Shown here: positions 45,144 through 54,627 of the stretch, in pieces
How positions within the stretch are numbered: position 1 is the first letter of the stretch
How the letters are laid out: each line of letters begins with the position of its first letter
Assembly: GCF_900142445.1 (NCBI RefSeq)
Contig: NZ_FRAV01000012.1
Span: 57,777-121,776, forward strand
DNA: 64,000 nt
Direction: 5' to 3'
Origin: Chryseobacterium polytrichastri
GTDB lineage: Bacteria; Bacteroidota; Bacteroidia; Flavobacteriales; Weeksellaceae
Program-made: the position numbers and the translations under genes
The notes under the pieces: generated by a model
What the model saw: only the letters and a program-made list of their open reading frames with translations
Told to the model about the DNA's origin: nothing
The model's database searches: none

Positions 45144-46352
45144 TTATTTTGAAATTAAGAAATTAAGTTCCGCTCCGATTTGGTTGAGCCTTTCCAGATT
45201 ATCGATATAATCAACCTTTGTTTTTACCGCCTGATTGGTAAGAATTACCCAATTCAGATAATCAATCTCACCAACTTCCATTTGCTTTTGTGCGGTTTTT
45301 AAAATTATTTCAGATTTTGGCAATTGTTTTTGTTCATAATTTTCAACAATCTTTAATTGATTGGTATAATTATTAACCTGCTGTTTTAATCTGTTTTTAA
45401 GTTCAATTTCTTTTCGTTGATATTCATTCTCCGCAATAGCAACCTTCGTTTGGGTAGCTTTTGCCAACGCTCGTTGCCCTTTCGTAAACAAAGGAATTCC
45501 AACCCCGATTTGTACTGAGTTAAAACGATTGCTGTTAATATTTTTCATACTCTGATTCGTATACCCCACCAAAATATCCGGAAGAAGTTTAGATTTTTCA
45601 AGCTGAGCTTCTGCTTGGTTGACTTTAATTTGTTGATTTAAATATTGCAATTCAGGATGTTGCTTGATCTTTTCCTCTGAAACCTGAAGATCAATATTGA
45701 TAATAGATTGATCCGAAATTGGTTGATATTCATGCTCAGATTGCAGCAATAACTGAAGCTGAAGTTTCGCAATATCCAAGTCATTTTCAAGCATATTCAA
45801 TTGAGATATCGCCTGCTCTCTCTGAATTTCGGCGGTAGATTCTTCTAAAATATTAGCCTCTCCTTTTTTCAGTCGTAAGCTTGCTTTATCTGCAAAACTG
45901 CCATACAATTTGGTGATGTAATCAATAACTTTTTTCTTTTCCTGAAGAATCAGTATTCTGTAAAAAACCTCTGAAACCTGTTTGGTCAATTGAGATTTTG
46001 TAAGATTTTGATTTATAATACTTGCATTCCATTCTGCATCCAGCATTTGTTTTCTTTTAGAATACACAGTCGGAAAACTAAATCGTTGGGTAATTGAAAA
46101 AGAATTATCTGTTTCTTCACCCTGAATCTGCCCAAAACCTGCGTTCACCTCCGTCTGAGGAATATCCAGATAACTTGCCTTTAATTTCTCCTGATATTCT
46201 GATACTAATTTCGAATTTCTAAGACTTCCATTATATTGAAAAGCCTGCTCCAAAGCTTGTTCGTACGTAATATTTTCCTGAGCATTTACCATTCCTAACG
46301 AAATAAGAAATAGGAATGCCGTGAGTTTTTTATGATGATTTGAAAATTTCAT
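45144..46352 (-). CDS. TolC-family outer-membrane efflux protein
   Basis: A 402-residue protein with a signal peptide (to about residue 24, MVNAQ), the opening ENITYEQALEQAFQYNGSLR and long amphipathic helices forming the TolC barrel-tunnel. The second repeat begins near KQHPELQYLNQQIKVNQAEA. It is shorter than E. coli TolC but normal for CzcC-like members. It forms the exit duct of the tripartite metal pump with the adaptor and CzcA-like genes on either side. Confidence 0.9.
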   Translation of the reverse strand: MKFSNHHKKLTAFLFLISLGMVNAQENITYEQALEQAFQYNGSLRNSKLVSEYQEKLKASYLDIPQTEVNAGFGQIQGEETDNSFSITQRFSFPTVYSKRKQMLDAEWNASIINQNLTKSQLTKQVSEVFYRILILQEKKKVIDYITKLYGSFADKASLRLKKGEANILEESTAEIQREQAISQLNMLENDLDIAKLQLQLLLQSEHEYQPISDQSIINIDLQVSEEKIKQHPELQYLNQQIKVNQAEAQLEKSKLLPDILVGYTNQSMKNINSNRFNSVQIGVGIPLFTKGQRALAKATQTKVAIAENEYQRKEIELKNRLKQQVNNYTNQLKIVENYEQKQLPKSEIILKTAQKQMEVGEIDYLNWVILTNQAVKTKVDYIDNLERLNQIGAELNFLISK

Positions 46353-46413
46353 TTTGTATTGATTTTAAATGCGATAGGCACTAAGATTTTATGTATGGAG
46401 AATGTATTTCCCG

Positions 46414-49400
46414 TTAGTTAAGAAACTCTGATTTTGCAATTGACGCTGTTTTATTAAATTTTTTCTTCTTACTGACCCTTTCAAACAGGACGTAAAGAAT
46501 AGGTAAAACAAACAGGGTTAAAAGAGTGGCCAACATCAAACCTCCAATAACTACAGTAGCTAAAGGTCGCTGCACTTCGGCACCTGCGCCATCGCTCAAT
46601 GCCATCGGCAGAAATCCTAATGAAGCTACAAAAGCCGTCATTAAAACAGGACGAAGACGAATTCTTGTTCCTATTAAAACAATTCTGCTTGTGTTTTTTA
46701 TTCCGTCTTTTTTCAGTCGGTTAAATTCTGAAATCAAAACAATTCCGTTTAAAACCGCAACGCCGAAAAGAGCGATAAATCCAACTCCGGCACTGATACT
46801 GAAAGGCATTCCTCTCAATGCCAGAAAATAAATACCTCCGATGGCCGATAATGGAATCGCCGTATAAATCAATAAACTATGTTTTACAGAACCGAACGCG
46901 AAAAACAGCAACAAGAAAATCATCACCAATGAAATGGGAACCGCGATTCCCAATCTGGCCTTCGCTTCATTTAAATTTTCAAAAGCTCCACCATACGAAA
47001 TCGTGTAACCTGCAGATAATTTCAAGTCTTTATTTACCTTTTGCTGAAGGTCTTCTACAATACTTTGAACATCTCTACCGCGCACATTGAAACCTACAAC
47101 AATTCGTCTTTTGGTATCTTCTCTCTGAATCTGATTCGGACTTTCTTTTAATTCTACTTTTGCCAATTGTGACAAAGGAATCTGTTCTCCATTCGGAGTC
47201 GGAACCAATACATTCTGAATGCTTGTGATGTCTTTTTTATGTTCACTATCCATTCTTACCACTACATCAAATTTTCGTTCACCTTCATACAAAGCCCCAG
47301 CGGTTTGTCCGGCAAAAGCCATATTGATCACTCTGTTGATTTCAGCAACGGAAATATTGTGACGGGAAAGTTCAGAACGGTTATAATCAATCACTACTTG
47401 CGGAGCGCCTACTACAGGCTCTAAATATAGATCCTGAGCACCTTTTACCGTATTGATAATTCCACCCAATTTTTTCGCATATGTTGCCAGACTGTCTAAA
47501 TCTTCACCATAAATTTTACAAACGACATCTTGTCTAGCACCCGTCATTAATTCATTAAAACGCATCTGAACAGGAAATTGGAAACCTGTCGTTAATCCTG
47601 GAATAACCTTTAAAGCAGTACTCATTTTTTCTGAAAGTTCGGGGAATGATTTTGCGGAAGTCCATTCTTTTTTAGGCTTTAAAACAATAATCATATCGCC
47701 TGCATCCATCGGCATTGGTTCGGTTGGGATTTCTGCACTTCCGATTTTGGTAACTACTTTTTGAACTTCCGGAAATTGCTTTAAAAGGATTTTCGCAGCT
47801 TCAGTAGTTACTTTTTTAGTCTCATTGATATTACTTCCCTGGAGAATACGCATTTCAACTGCAAAATCTCCTTCTTCTAATGAGGGAATAAATTCTCCGC
47901 CCATTCTTGAAAGTACCAAAACAGCTCCGGCAAAAAGAATAACAACAGCTATAATGATTGTTTTTCTAAACTTTAACGCTTTCATTAATAGTTTCTGATG
48001 ACCAATTTCCACCTTCGTCATCACTTTATCTGAAAGATTATCTTTTACTTTTTTCTTTCGGCTCAGTACCAAAGAACTCATCATCGGAATGTAAGTCAGT
48101 GATAATAAAAAAGCCCCAACCAATGCAAAAGCAACCGTTTGTGCCATTGGCTTAAACATTTTTCCTTCAATACCCTGAAGTGTAAAAATCGGGAGATAAA
48201 CTATTAAAATAATAATTTGACCGAACACGGCACTGTTCACCATTTTTGTAGCGGAGCTCGAAACCTGCTCGTCCATTTCTTTTTTAGAAAGCATATTATC
48301 TTTCCCGAAATGTTTTTTGTGAGCCAACTGATGTAAAACTGCTTCAACAATGATTACGGCGCCATCTACAATCAATCCGAAATCTAAAGCACCAAGGCTC
48401 ATTAAATTCCCTCCGACCCCGAAAATATTCATCATAATAATGGCAAAAAGCATCGCCAAAGGAATTACTGAGGCTACCAATAATCCCGCTCTGAAATTCC
48501 CAAGGAAAAGTACCAAAATGAAAACCACGATCAACGCCCCTTCCATTAAATTGGTTTTTACAGTACTGATGGTATTATTGACCATTTTCGCTCGGTCTAA
48601 AAACGGCTCGATCACCACTCCTTCCGGTAAAGATTCCTGAATCTTGTCTAATCTCTGTTTGATATTTCCAATAACTTCATTGGCATTTTCCCCTTTCAAC
48701 ATCAAAACAATAGCTCCGGAAACTTCGCCTGTATCGTTAAAAGTCATGGCGCCATATCTCGTGGCAAAACCTATTTTCACATCTGCTACATCTTTGATAT
48801 GCACAGGAATTCCTTCTTTCGTATTTGAAACCTGAATGTTTCCTATATCTTCTGAACTTTCCAATAATCCTTCACTTCGGATAAAAAGAACCGTCTCTTT
48901 CTTTTCAATATAAGCTCCACCCGTATTTTGATTGTTCTTTTCAAGTGCATCAAAAACATTGTTTATATTGATATTAAAAGCCTGAAGTTTATTAGGATTA
49001 ATGGCAATTTCGTATTGTTTTAATTTCCCTCCAAAACTACTGACATCGGCAACCCCTTTTGTCCCCAACAACTGACGACGAATTACCCAATCCTGAATTG
49101 TTCTGAGTTCAGTTTCATCATATACATTTTCGTATCCTTTTTTGGCTCGTACAACGTATTGAAAAATCTCTCCTAAACCTGACGAAATTGGTCCTAATTC
49201 CGGTTTCCCAATTCCTTCAGGGATATTTTCCTGAACCAATTGCAGACGTTCCTGAACTTGTTGACGAGCCCAATACACATCGGTATCATCATCAAAAACA
49301 ACAGTCACCAAAGACAATCCGAATCGTGAGAAGCTTCGTAGTTCTGTAATTCCACTAATATTGCTGGTTGCCTGCTCAATAGGAAAAGTCACCAACCGTT

Positions 49401-49584
49401 CAATATCTGCAGCCCCGTAAGAAGGCGCAACGGTAATCACCTGAACCTGATTATTCGTAATATCCGGCTGTGCATCAATGGGAAGTTTGGGGGTTTCATA
49501 GATCCCAAGCAGGATGAGCCCTATGGTAAAAAGGCCGATAATGAGTTTATTCTTTACAGAAAACTCAATAATTTTATTTAACAT
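46414..49584 (-). CDS. CzcA-type heavy-metal RND efflux pump
   Basis: A 1056-residue inner-membrane pump with 12 transmembrane helices. In the fourth helix the sequence LDFGLIVDGAVIIVE contains the acidic D..D..E set typical of CzcA/CnrA (Zn, Co, Cd, Ni) and not the GA..DAA..E of copper/silver pumps such as CusA. Large periplasmic loops are normal for the HME family, for example QFPVQMRFNELMTGARQDVV. A genome tool would likely call it CusA/CzcA family. It is followed by the TolC-like and adaptor genes and preceded by a small conserved protein gene. Confidence 0.93.
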   Translation of the reverse strand: MLNKIIEFSVKNKLIIGLFTIGLILLGIYETPKLPIDAQPDITNNQVQVITVAPSYGAADIERLVTFPIEQATSNISGITELRSFSRFGLSLVTVVFDDDTDVYWARQQVQERLQLVQENIPEGIGKPELGPISSGLGEIFQYVVRAKKGYENVYDETELRTIQDWVIRRQLLGTKGVADVSSFGGKLKQYEIAINPNKLQAFNININNVFDALEKNNQNTGGAYIEKKETVLFIRSEGLLESSEDIGNIQVSNTKEGIPVHIKDVADVKIGFATRYGAMTFNDTGEVSGAIVLMLKGENANEVIGNIKQRLDKIQESLPEGVVIEPFLDRAKMVNNTISTVKTNLMEGALIVVFILVLFLGNFRAGLLVASVIPLAMLFAIIMMNIFGVGGNLMSLGALDFGLIVDGAVIIVEAVLHQLAHKKHFGKDNMLSKKEMDEQVSSSATKMVNSAVFGQIIILIVYLPIFTLQGIEGKMFKPMAQTVAFALVGAFLLSLTYIPMMSSLVLSRKKKVKDNLSDKVMTKVEIGHQKLLMKALKFRKTIIIAVVILFAGAVLVLSRMGGEFIPSLEEGDFAVEMRILQGSNINETKKVTTEAAKILLKQFPEVQKVVTKIGSAEIPTEPMPMDAGDMIIVLKPKKEWTSAKSFPELSEKMSTALKVIPGLTTGFQFPVQMRFNELMTGARQDVVCKIYGEDLDSLATYAKKLGGIINTVKGAQDLYLEPVVGAPQVVIDYNRSELSRHNISVAEINRVINMAFAGQTAGALYEGERKFDVVVRMDSEHKKDITSIQNVLVPTPNGEQIPLSQLAKVELKESPNQIQREDTKRRIVVGFNVRGRDVQSIVEDLQQKVNKDLKLSAGYTISYGGAFENLNEAKARLGIAVPISLVMIFLLLFFAFGSVKHSLLIYTAIPLSAIGGIYFLALRGMPFSISAGVGFIALFGVAVLNGIVLISEFNRLKKDGIKNTSRIVLIGTRIRLRPVLMTAFVASLGFLPMALSDGAGAEVQRPLATVVIGGLMLATLLTLFVLPILYVLFERVSKKKKFNKTASIAKSEFLN

Positions 49585-49666
49585 GAAAAATTGATTAATT
49601 GATAATTAACAAGAAATGACCGCCTTAAGAGAAAATCTTAAAGCATTAATTTTTAATTTGCATCAA

Positions 49667-50029
49667 TTAACAAAACCGTGGTGGCTGGAAAATCCGTGAA
49701 AGATAGGTATTGGAAAAGTCTTTTTCCTGATAACTCGTGGTTTTTTGAGAAACCTTAAATTCTTTGATTTGTTCGAAATGAAAAGTAATTTGAGGAAGCT
49801 GTGCATGAATCATTAACACAACGGGAGGATTAATAAATGGAAGCTTTTGGTCTGTATTCCAATCAGAATCGGGCTTATGGTTATCATAGTGCTCTACCAT
49901 GAATTCCATAAAATTCCCTTCATACTCCATGAGATGTTCTATAAAGACAGGGACCTTCAACACCTCCGCTACATTGGTTGTTGCTAGTATATAAATCATC
50001 GAACATAATATGGAAAACCACCTCAACAT
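49667..50029 (-). CDS. Small exported protein upstream of the CzcA operon
   Basis: A 120-residue protein with an N-terminal hydrophobic leader (MLRWFSILCSMIYILATTNV) and the end NTYLSRIFQPPRFC. The middle contains MEYEGNFMEFMVEHYDNHKPDSDW, rich in acidic residues and histidines that could bind metal. I recall similar small proteins upstream of CzcA genes in Flavobacteriia, but have not been able to check. It is in the same direction as the pump operon, 82 bp ahead of it. Confidence 0.7.
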   Translation of the reverse strand: MLRWFSILCSMIYILATTNVAEVLKVPVFIEHLMEYEGNFMEFMVEHYDNHKPDSDWNTDQKLPFINPPVVLMIHAQLPQITFHFEQIKEFKVSQKTTSYQEKDFSNTYLSRIFQPPRFC

Positions 50030-50230
50030 GGCCGCAAAGATAAGGCTTAATTTTTCTTGGTGGTAATAATTTTTGTTAATCTAATAGGAGCTTACAAAGC
50101 TAAACATCACAATAAAGAGAAACTGCTTCAAAAGAATGTAACTTTTATTTAGAAGAATACTAATTACTTTACAGAATTTAAAACTGATAAAGCATCCTAT
50201 TTTTTAAAATTCTCTATTAAAAGAATCAAA

Positions 50231-52381
50231 CTATAAACGTTTCTGTTCTTCTGTTTTCTGCTTTGCTTCTCTTCCTTTTATCGTACTTTTTCCAAAATTA
50301 TATTTAAAACTCAATCTGAACCTTTGGGTATCCCCATAATAGGTGTAATAATTACTTTGATCTTTATAATAAGAACTTACTTTAAATTTTTGACCTCTAT
50401 AAATATCCTGAAGACTTAAGGTAATTTCAGCTTTGTCTGCAAAAAGTTTCTTTTTGAATCCTAAGCTCAGGTTACTAGAACTTCCTGCCACCGCCGGACC
50501 TTGTAAATGAGAGGTATTAAACATAAAATTGACATCCGCAGTAAGTCCTGATTTTTTACTGAGCGTAAACTGAAAATCTGCGTTGCCATCTGCTCCCCAT
50601 ATGTGTTTTTTAAGATTGCTGCCATCATCAAAAATAAAATTACTGCTTTGTAATGAAGGTCCTCCCTGAAGGTTAACTGACCACCAAGGAGCCAGATCCA
50701 CAGAGGCACTTAACGTAAGTCCAAAATAAGTACTCCCCGGTATATTGGTTACCTTTTGGATAAGGATATTATTTTCATTATCCTGAATACTGAGCTGTGA
50801 TGTTGGATTTTTTTCATGAATATAATATAACTCAGCACCGTACTTACTTTTATACGAATAAGATATGCTAAGCTGATCGGACAAAGCGGGTTTTAGCTCT
50901 ACATCACCAATAAGGTAAGAGTTTGGACTGAAATAGGATTTGGATGGATTTAGATAATTGTACGCCGGGCGGGTAATCCGTCTTCCATAAGAGAAACTTA
51001 ACTGATGATTTTCTGACAACTTATTCTGTATAAAAAGAGTCGGAAAAAGATTGAAATACTGTTGTTTATTTCTTTGTGCGGGATTAACGGAGTTGCCATC
51101 AATAGATGTTAATTCTCCACGAAGTCCGGTTTTCACAGTCCATGTTTTCCAGTCTTTTCCGGCACTTATATATCCTGCCAATACTGTTTCATCATACCGA
51201 AACAAATTACTCAAAAGCGGATCATTAATCAACGTTCCATCTACATCTCGGGAAAAATCCAGATTATTTTCAGCCTTTACTCTGCTATATTTTAATCCGG
51301 ATTCTAAGGTTGCCCATTGATGAGCTCCGCTATAATCCATCTGTGCTGTAAAAATACGGATATGTTGTTCGTTATCTGTGAAGAATCTCTGGGATTGGGT
51401 ATCTGTAACAAAGTAATCGGTTTTTACATCTTGGGTTGTTTCGTAGCGGTAATCTGTGTAAGTACTTGAAGCAGTAAGCTTTTCTTTGGAAGAAAACAGA
51501 TGTTCATATTGAATATTATAATTGATATTGGAATTGGGCGTAAGCCGATTATTCTTAGTAACAAAATAAGATTGAAGCTCTTTATCACTGGTAAAAATAT
51601 AAGTAGGAACATTGTAAAGAGCATGGTTATTTTTAGAGATATAACCGTCTATTCCAATGCTTAGTGTATTCAGACTGTCAATTGTATAGTCTGTATTAAA
51701 GCGGTAAGTATGTTCGGCGTCCCTTTTATTTTTACGGCTAAGAATATTCTCCCATTGTTGTTGCTGTTCAGGATAATTGATGACTTCATTGATCTTGTTG
51801 TAATATACACCCGAACCAAAGTTATAGCTACCAGACAAAGAGAATTTTCCCGATTTGTAATATTGGCTTATACCTACATTTTTACGGGCATATATTCCCT
51901 GTTCATAAGCAGTCGTTACCGATCCCTTATACCCTGCTGTTTTATTGGCTTTTATTTTAATATTAATAACAGCACTTCCGGAGGCATCATATTTAGCAGG
52001 AGGATTTGTAATAACTTCCACGGATTTAATATCTGTCCCATTCATGCTTTGCAGTAAAGCTTTAAGCTCATCTCCGGTTAAAGAAACCCTTTTATCATTA
52101 ATGGTTACAATGATAGACTGACTGCCACGGATTGACAACTGATCGGCCGAAGATTGTACATTGGGTGAACGTTTTACAATTTCCCATGCATTGCTGCTGG
52201 ATAGAATCGTATTTTCTACATTAAATTCCACACGGTCTGCTTTACGGATAATTTTGGGCTTTTTATAATCAAGAGAAAGTTCTTTTAGTTCAGTTGTTTT
52301 AATTGTATCTGGTTTGGTTTGAGCAAAAGAATAACTTGATAATAGTAAAGCAATGCTTAATAAAATAATAGGTGTTTTCAC
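50231..52381 (-). CDS. Outer-membrane TonB-dependent receptor-like protein
   Basis: A 716-residue protein of the outer-membrane beta-barrel family. It starts with GTG at 52381 (V/M KTPIILLSIALLLSSYSFAQ signal peptide). The plug domain is at about 45-135 (AWEIVKRSPNVQ, IVTINDKRVSLTGDELKALL, IKSVEVITNPPAKYDASGSA) and the barrel follows. The C-terminus KYNFGKSTIKGREAKQKTEE is common in this group. It lacks the N-terminal carboxypeptidase-like domain of SusC. The ligand is unknown. It is divergent from a kinase/regulator pair that probably controls it. Confidence 0.88.
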   Translation of the reverse strand: MKTPIILLSIALLLSSYSFAQTKPDTIKTTELKELSLDYKKPKIIRKADRVEFNVENTILSSSNAWEIVKRSPNVQSSADQLSIRGSQSIIVTINDKRVSLTGDELKALLQSMNGTDIKSVEVITNPPAKYDASGSAVINIKIKANKTAGYKGSVTTAYEQGIYARKNVGISQYYKSGKFSLSGSYNFGSGVYYNKINEVINYPEQQQQWENILSRKNKRDAEHTYRFNTDYTIDSLNTLSIGIDGYISKNNHALYNVPTYIFTSDKELQSYFVTKNNRLTPNSNINYNIQYEHLFSSKEKLTASSTYTDYRYETTQDVKTDYFVTDTQSQRFFTDNEQHIRIFTAQMDYSGAHQWATLESGLKYSRVKAENNLDFSRDVDGTLINDPLLSNLFRYDETVLAGYISAGKDWKTWTVKTGLRGELTSIDGNSVNPAQRNKQQYFNLFPTLFIQNKLSENHQLSFSYGRRITRPAYNYLNPSKSYFSPNSYLIGDVELKPALSDQLSISYSYKSKYGAELYYIHEKNPTSQLSIQDNENNILIQKVTNIPGSTYFGLTLSASVDLAPWWSVNLQGGPSLQSSNFIFDDGSNLKKHIWGADGNADFQFTLSKKSGLTADVNFMFNTSHLQGPAVAGSSSNLSLGFKKKLFADKAEITLSLQDIYRGQKFKVSSYYKDQSNYYTYYGDTQRFRLSFKYNFGKSTIKGREAKQKTEEQKRL

Positions 52382-52398
52382 AAGATGTTTGTTTCCAA

Positions 52399-52406
52399 CA
52401 AATGTA
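52399..52406 (-). promoter_or_regulatory. -7 promoter box of the TonB-type receptor gene
   Basis: TACATTTG on the minus strand, an exact TAnnTTTG match, about 18 bp before the GTG start, so the leader is short. The direct-repeat array at 52429-52467 lies just upstream. Confidence 0.6.
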
Positions 52407-52428
52407 GATGATTCGCTATATCACATGG

Positions 52429-52467
52429 GTTAATGCCCGGTTAATCCTGGGTTAATGAAATGTTAAA
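52429..52467. promoter_or_regulatory. Four direct repeats at 11-bp spacing: likely OmpR-type binding site
   Basis: GTTAAT at 52429, 52440 and 52451 and GTTAAA at 52462, each start exactly 11 bp apart. Direct repeats with one-turn spacing are the binding mode of OmpR/PhoB-type regulators. The array lies between the receptor gene and the kinase/OmpR-type regulator operon. Confidence 0.75.
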
Positions 52468-52515
52468 GCAATTCAAAACTAAAATATCAACCGATGATCT
52501 TAGTATCTTTAGCTT

Positions 52516-53835
52516 ATGAAATCGAAAATAAAATATCTGATCTGGAGTTGTATACTCGTTATCTTGGCTATGACTGTAATGCAGGCTTATTTTATTTATA
52601 ACACCTTCATGTTGAAGCAAAAACAGGCTCAAGCTTCTGTACGTTCTGAACTGATCCTAATGGAAGAAAAAATCAATATCACAGCGCTTCGCAGCGAATG
52701 GATAAACCATATGGATTATTATGCTAAAACAAAACAACATGAAAAGATGAATTATGCTGCTTTGCTTAAGGCTTCTGAAATTTCAAAAAAAGTAAAAGAC
52801 TATATTAATCATAACCCCGTTCTGTCTGAGTATAATACTGCATATAACGTAACGATAAAAGATGCAAAGCTCGCTGCTTCCGGCTCTAATTCTCCTTTCG
52901 TTCTAAAAAATAAAATTTGGTTCGGAAACGGAAAAGCATTAGAGAACCCTCAAATTATTCACGATATGACCTCTCATATAGATGGCGAAACCAATACTAT
53001 GGTCAAGGAGTTTACCACACAATCTAGTTTTAGTATAAATGATTGGCAAAGAAAAATTTTAGGACAAATGCTTGGTTTGCTTTTATTCTCTTTATTTGTT
53101 TTCTGTCTGCTAATATTCCTTTTCTATTTTTCTATCCGAAGTTTAATTTCGCAGAAAAAAATTGCTGATATTCAAACTGATTTTATTAATAATATCACTC
53201 ATGAGTTCAATACACCTTTGGCGACATTGGGAGTTGCAATCAGTACTATTGAGGAGCAGACAAAACCTATTCAAAACACAGCCGTTAATCATGCTATTCG
53301 TATTGCTCACCGCCAACATCGACGTCTTAAAAAACTGATTGATCAGGTTGTTGTCCATGCCTCCGGACAGGAAGATATAACATACAAAAAGGAAAAAACA
53401 GAAATGAATATGTTTCTTTCGCAAATTATTACAGATTTTAATACTGTTTACCCTACAATAATGCTGGATTTTGTATCCAAACACGAAGAGGTTGATCTTT
53501 ATGTATATCAATTCCATCTGACTACTGCTATCAATAACATCTTAGATAATGCAGTTAAATATGGAGCTCAACATATTAAAATTCAAACCCATACAGAAGA
53601 TAATTATTATACCTTAATGATTGAAGACAACGGTATCGGAATAGCTGAAAGTGAACAGCATAAAATTTTCGAGAAATTTTATCGCGTAGAAAGAGGTGAT
53701 ATCCATAACACGAAAGGATTAGGACTTGGCCTCTATTATGCTCAACAAATTATTTTCGCCCACGAAGGAAAGATTACCGTTGCATCTCTTTTACCAAAAG
53801 GAACTATATTCACCATTTATTTGCCTTTATCATGA
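52516..53835 (+). CDS. Sensor histidine kinase
   Basis: A 439-residue membrane kinase with a transmembrane segment at about 10-30, a periplasmic domain of about 150 residues and a second segment at about 183-205 (GLLLFSLFVFCLLIFLFYF). The H box is NNITHEFNTPLATLG (about His229), the N box is TAINNILDNAVKYG, and the G boxes are EDNGIGIAES and GLGLGLYYAQQ. It overlaps the OmpR-type regulator by 4 bases and is probably co-transcribed from the divergent region that holds the GTTAAT repeats. It resembles the RprX/RprY-like pair of Bacteroidota. Confidence 0.92.
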   Translation: MKSKIKYLIWSCILVILAMTVMQAYFIYNTFMLKQKQAQASVRSELILMEEKINITALRSEWINHMDYYAKTKQHEKMNYAALLKASEISKKVKDYINHNPVLSEYNTAYNVTIKDAKLAASGSNSPFVLKNKIWFGNGKALENPQIIHDMTSHIDGETNTMVKEFTTQSSFSINDWQRKILGQMLGLLLFSLFVFCLLIFLFYFSIRSLISQKKIADIQTDFINNITHEFNTPLATLGVAISTIEEQTKPIQNTAVNHAIRIAHRQHRRLKKLIDQVVVHASGQEDITYKKEKTEMNMFLSQIITDFNTVYPTIMLDFVSKHEEVDLYVYQFHLTTAINNILDNAVKYGAQHIKIQTHTEDNYYTLMIEDNGIGIAESEQHKIFEKFYRVERGDIHNTKGLGLGLYYAQQIIFAHEGKITVASLLPKGTIFTIYLPLS

Positions 53836-54524
53836 AACATATCCTTTTAACTGAAGATGATTTTGATTTTTCAGATATTTTAAAACATTATCTGGAACTC
53901 GCAGGGTTCAAGGTAACCTGTTGTTTTAACGGGCAGGAAGCTCTGCATTTCCTGAAGTCTGCAAAATCTCCAAAAATAGATATGTGCATTCTCGATGTAA
54001 TGATGCCGATTATGGATGGATTTACCTTAGCAGCAGAAGTGATTCAGATGTTTCCGGAAATGCCCTTTATTTTTCTTACAGCCCGAAATCAGAAAGAAGA
54101 TAAACTTAAAGGGCTAAAACTCGGAGCTGATGATTATGTGGTAAAGCCGTTTGAAGCAGATGAACTTATGTTGAGAATACGAAATATCTTGAAACGATCT
54201 GAACCATCGATATCCAAAGTAATTTCAGAATTGATAAGCGTTGGTTTTTATTCTTTTGATTACAAAAACCTTCAGTTAACTTTAGGAGACAACTATACAA
54301 GACTTACAGAAAAAGAAGCTATGCTTTTATTGTATTTCACTCAAAATCCCAACCGAATCATAAAACGTGAGGAAATTTTATTATACATCTGGAAAAGTGA
54401 TGACTATTTTTCAGGAAGAAGTCTTGATGTTTTTGTAAGCAGACTAAGAAAATATCTGGCTAAAGACCTGAGAATTGAAATAGAAACGATACGAGGGATG
54501 GGATTTGTATTTCATTTGGGATAG
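53832..54524 (+). CDS. OmpR/PhoB-type response regulator
   Basis: A 230-residue regulator. The receiver has the acidic pair in LLTEDDFDFSD, the phospho-acceptor Asp in CILDVMMPIMDG (about residue 55), and Lys in DYVVKPFEADE. The winged-helix DNA-binding domain follows, with YTRLTEKEAMLLLYFTQNPN and RSLDVFVSRLRKYLAKD. Proteins of this type dimerise on direct repeats with 11-bp spacing, which fits the array at 52429. It is the partner of the preceding kinase. Confidence 0.93.
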   Translation: MKHILLTEDDFDFSDILKHYLELAGFKVTCCFNGQEALHFLKSAKSPKIDMCILDVMMPIMDGFTLAAEVIQMFPEMPFIFLTARNQKEDKLKGLKLGADDYVVKPFEADELMLRIRNILKRSEPSISKVISELISVGFYSFDYKNLQLTLGDNYTRLTEKEAMLLLYFTQNPNRIIKREEILLYIWKSDDYFSGRSLDVFVSRLRKYLAKDLRIEIETIRGMGFVFHLG

Positions 54525-54627
54525 CGCTCGATAATACAAGGTCGATATTTTAAACTATAATTTTCCGTGTAGGTTCTGACAAATTCGGTTACCTTAATTT
54601 TCATCTATGCATGATACTGGAATCTGA

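Noticed and set aside
46414..49584. Assignment of the RND pump to copper/silver efflux
   Set aside because: The helix-4 motif has the DFG..DGA..VE pattern of divalent-metal pumps instead of the GA..DAA..E pattern.
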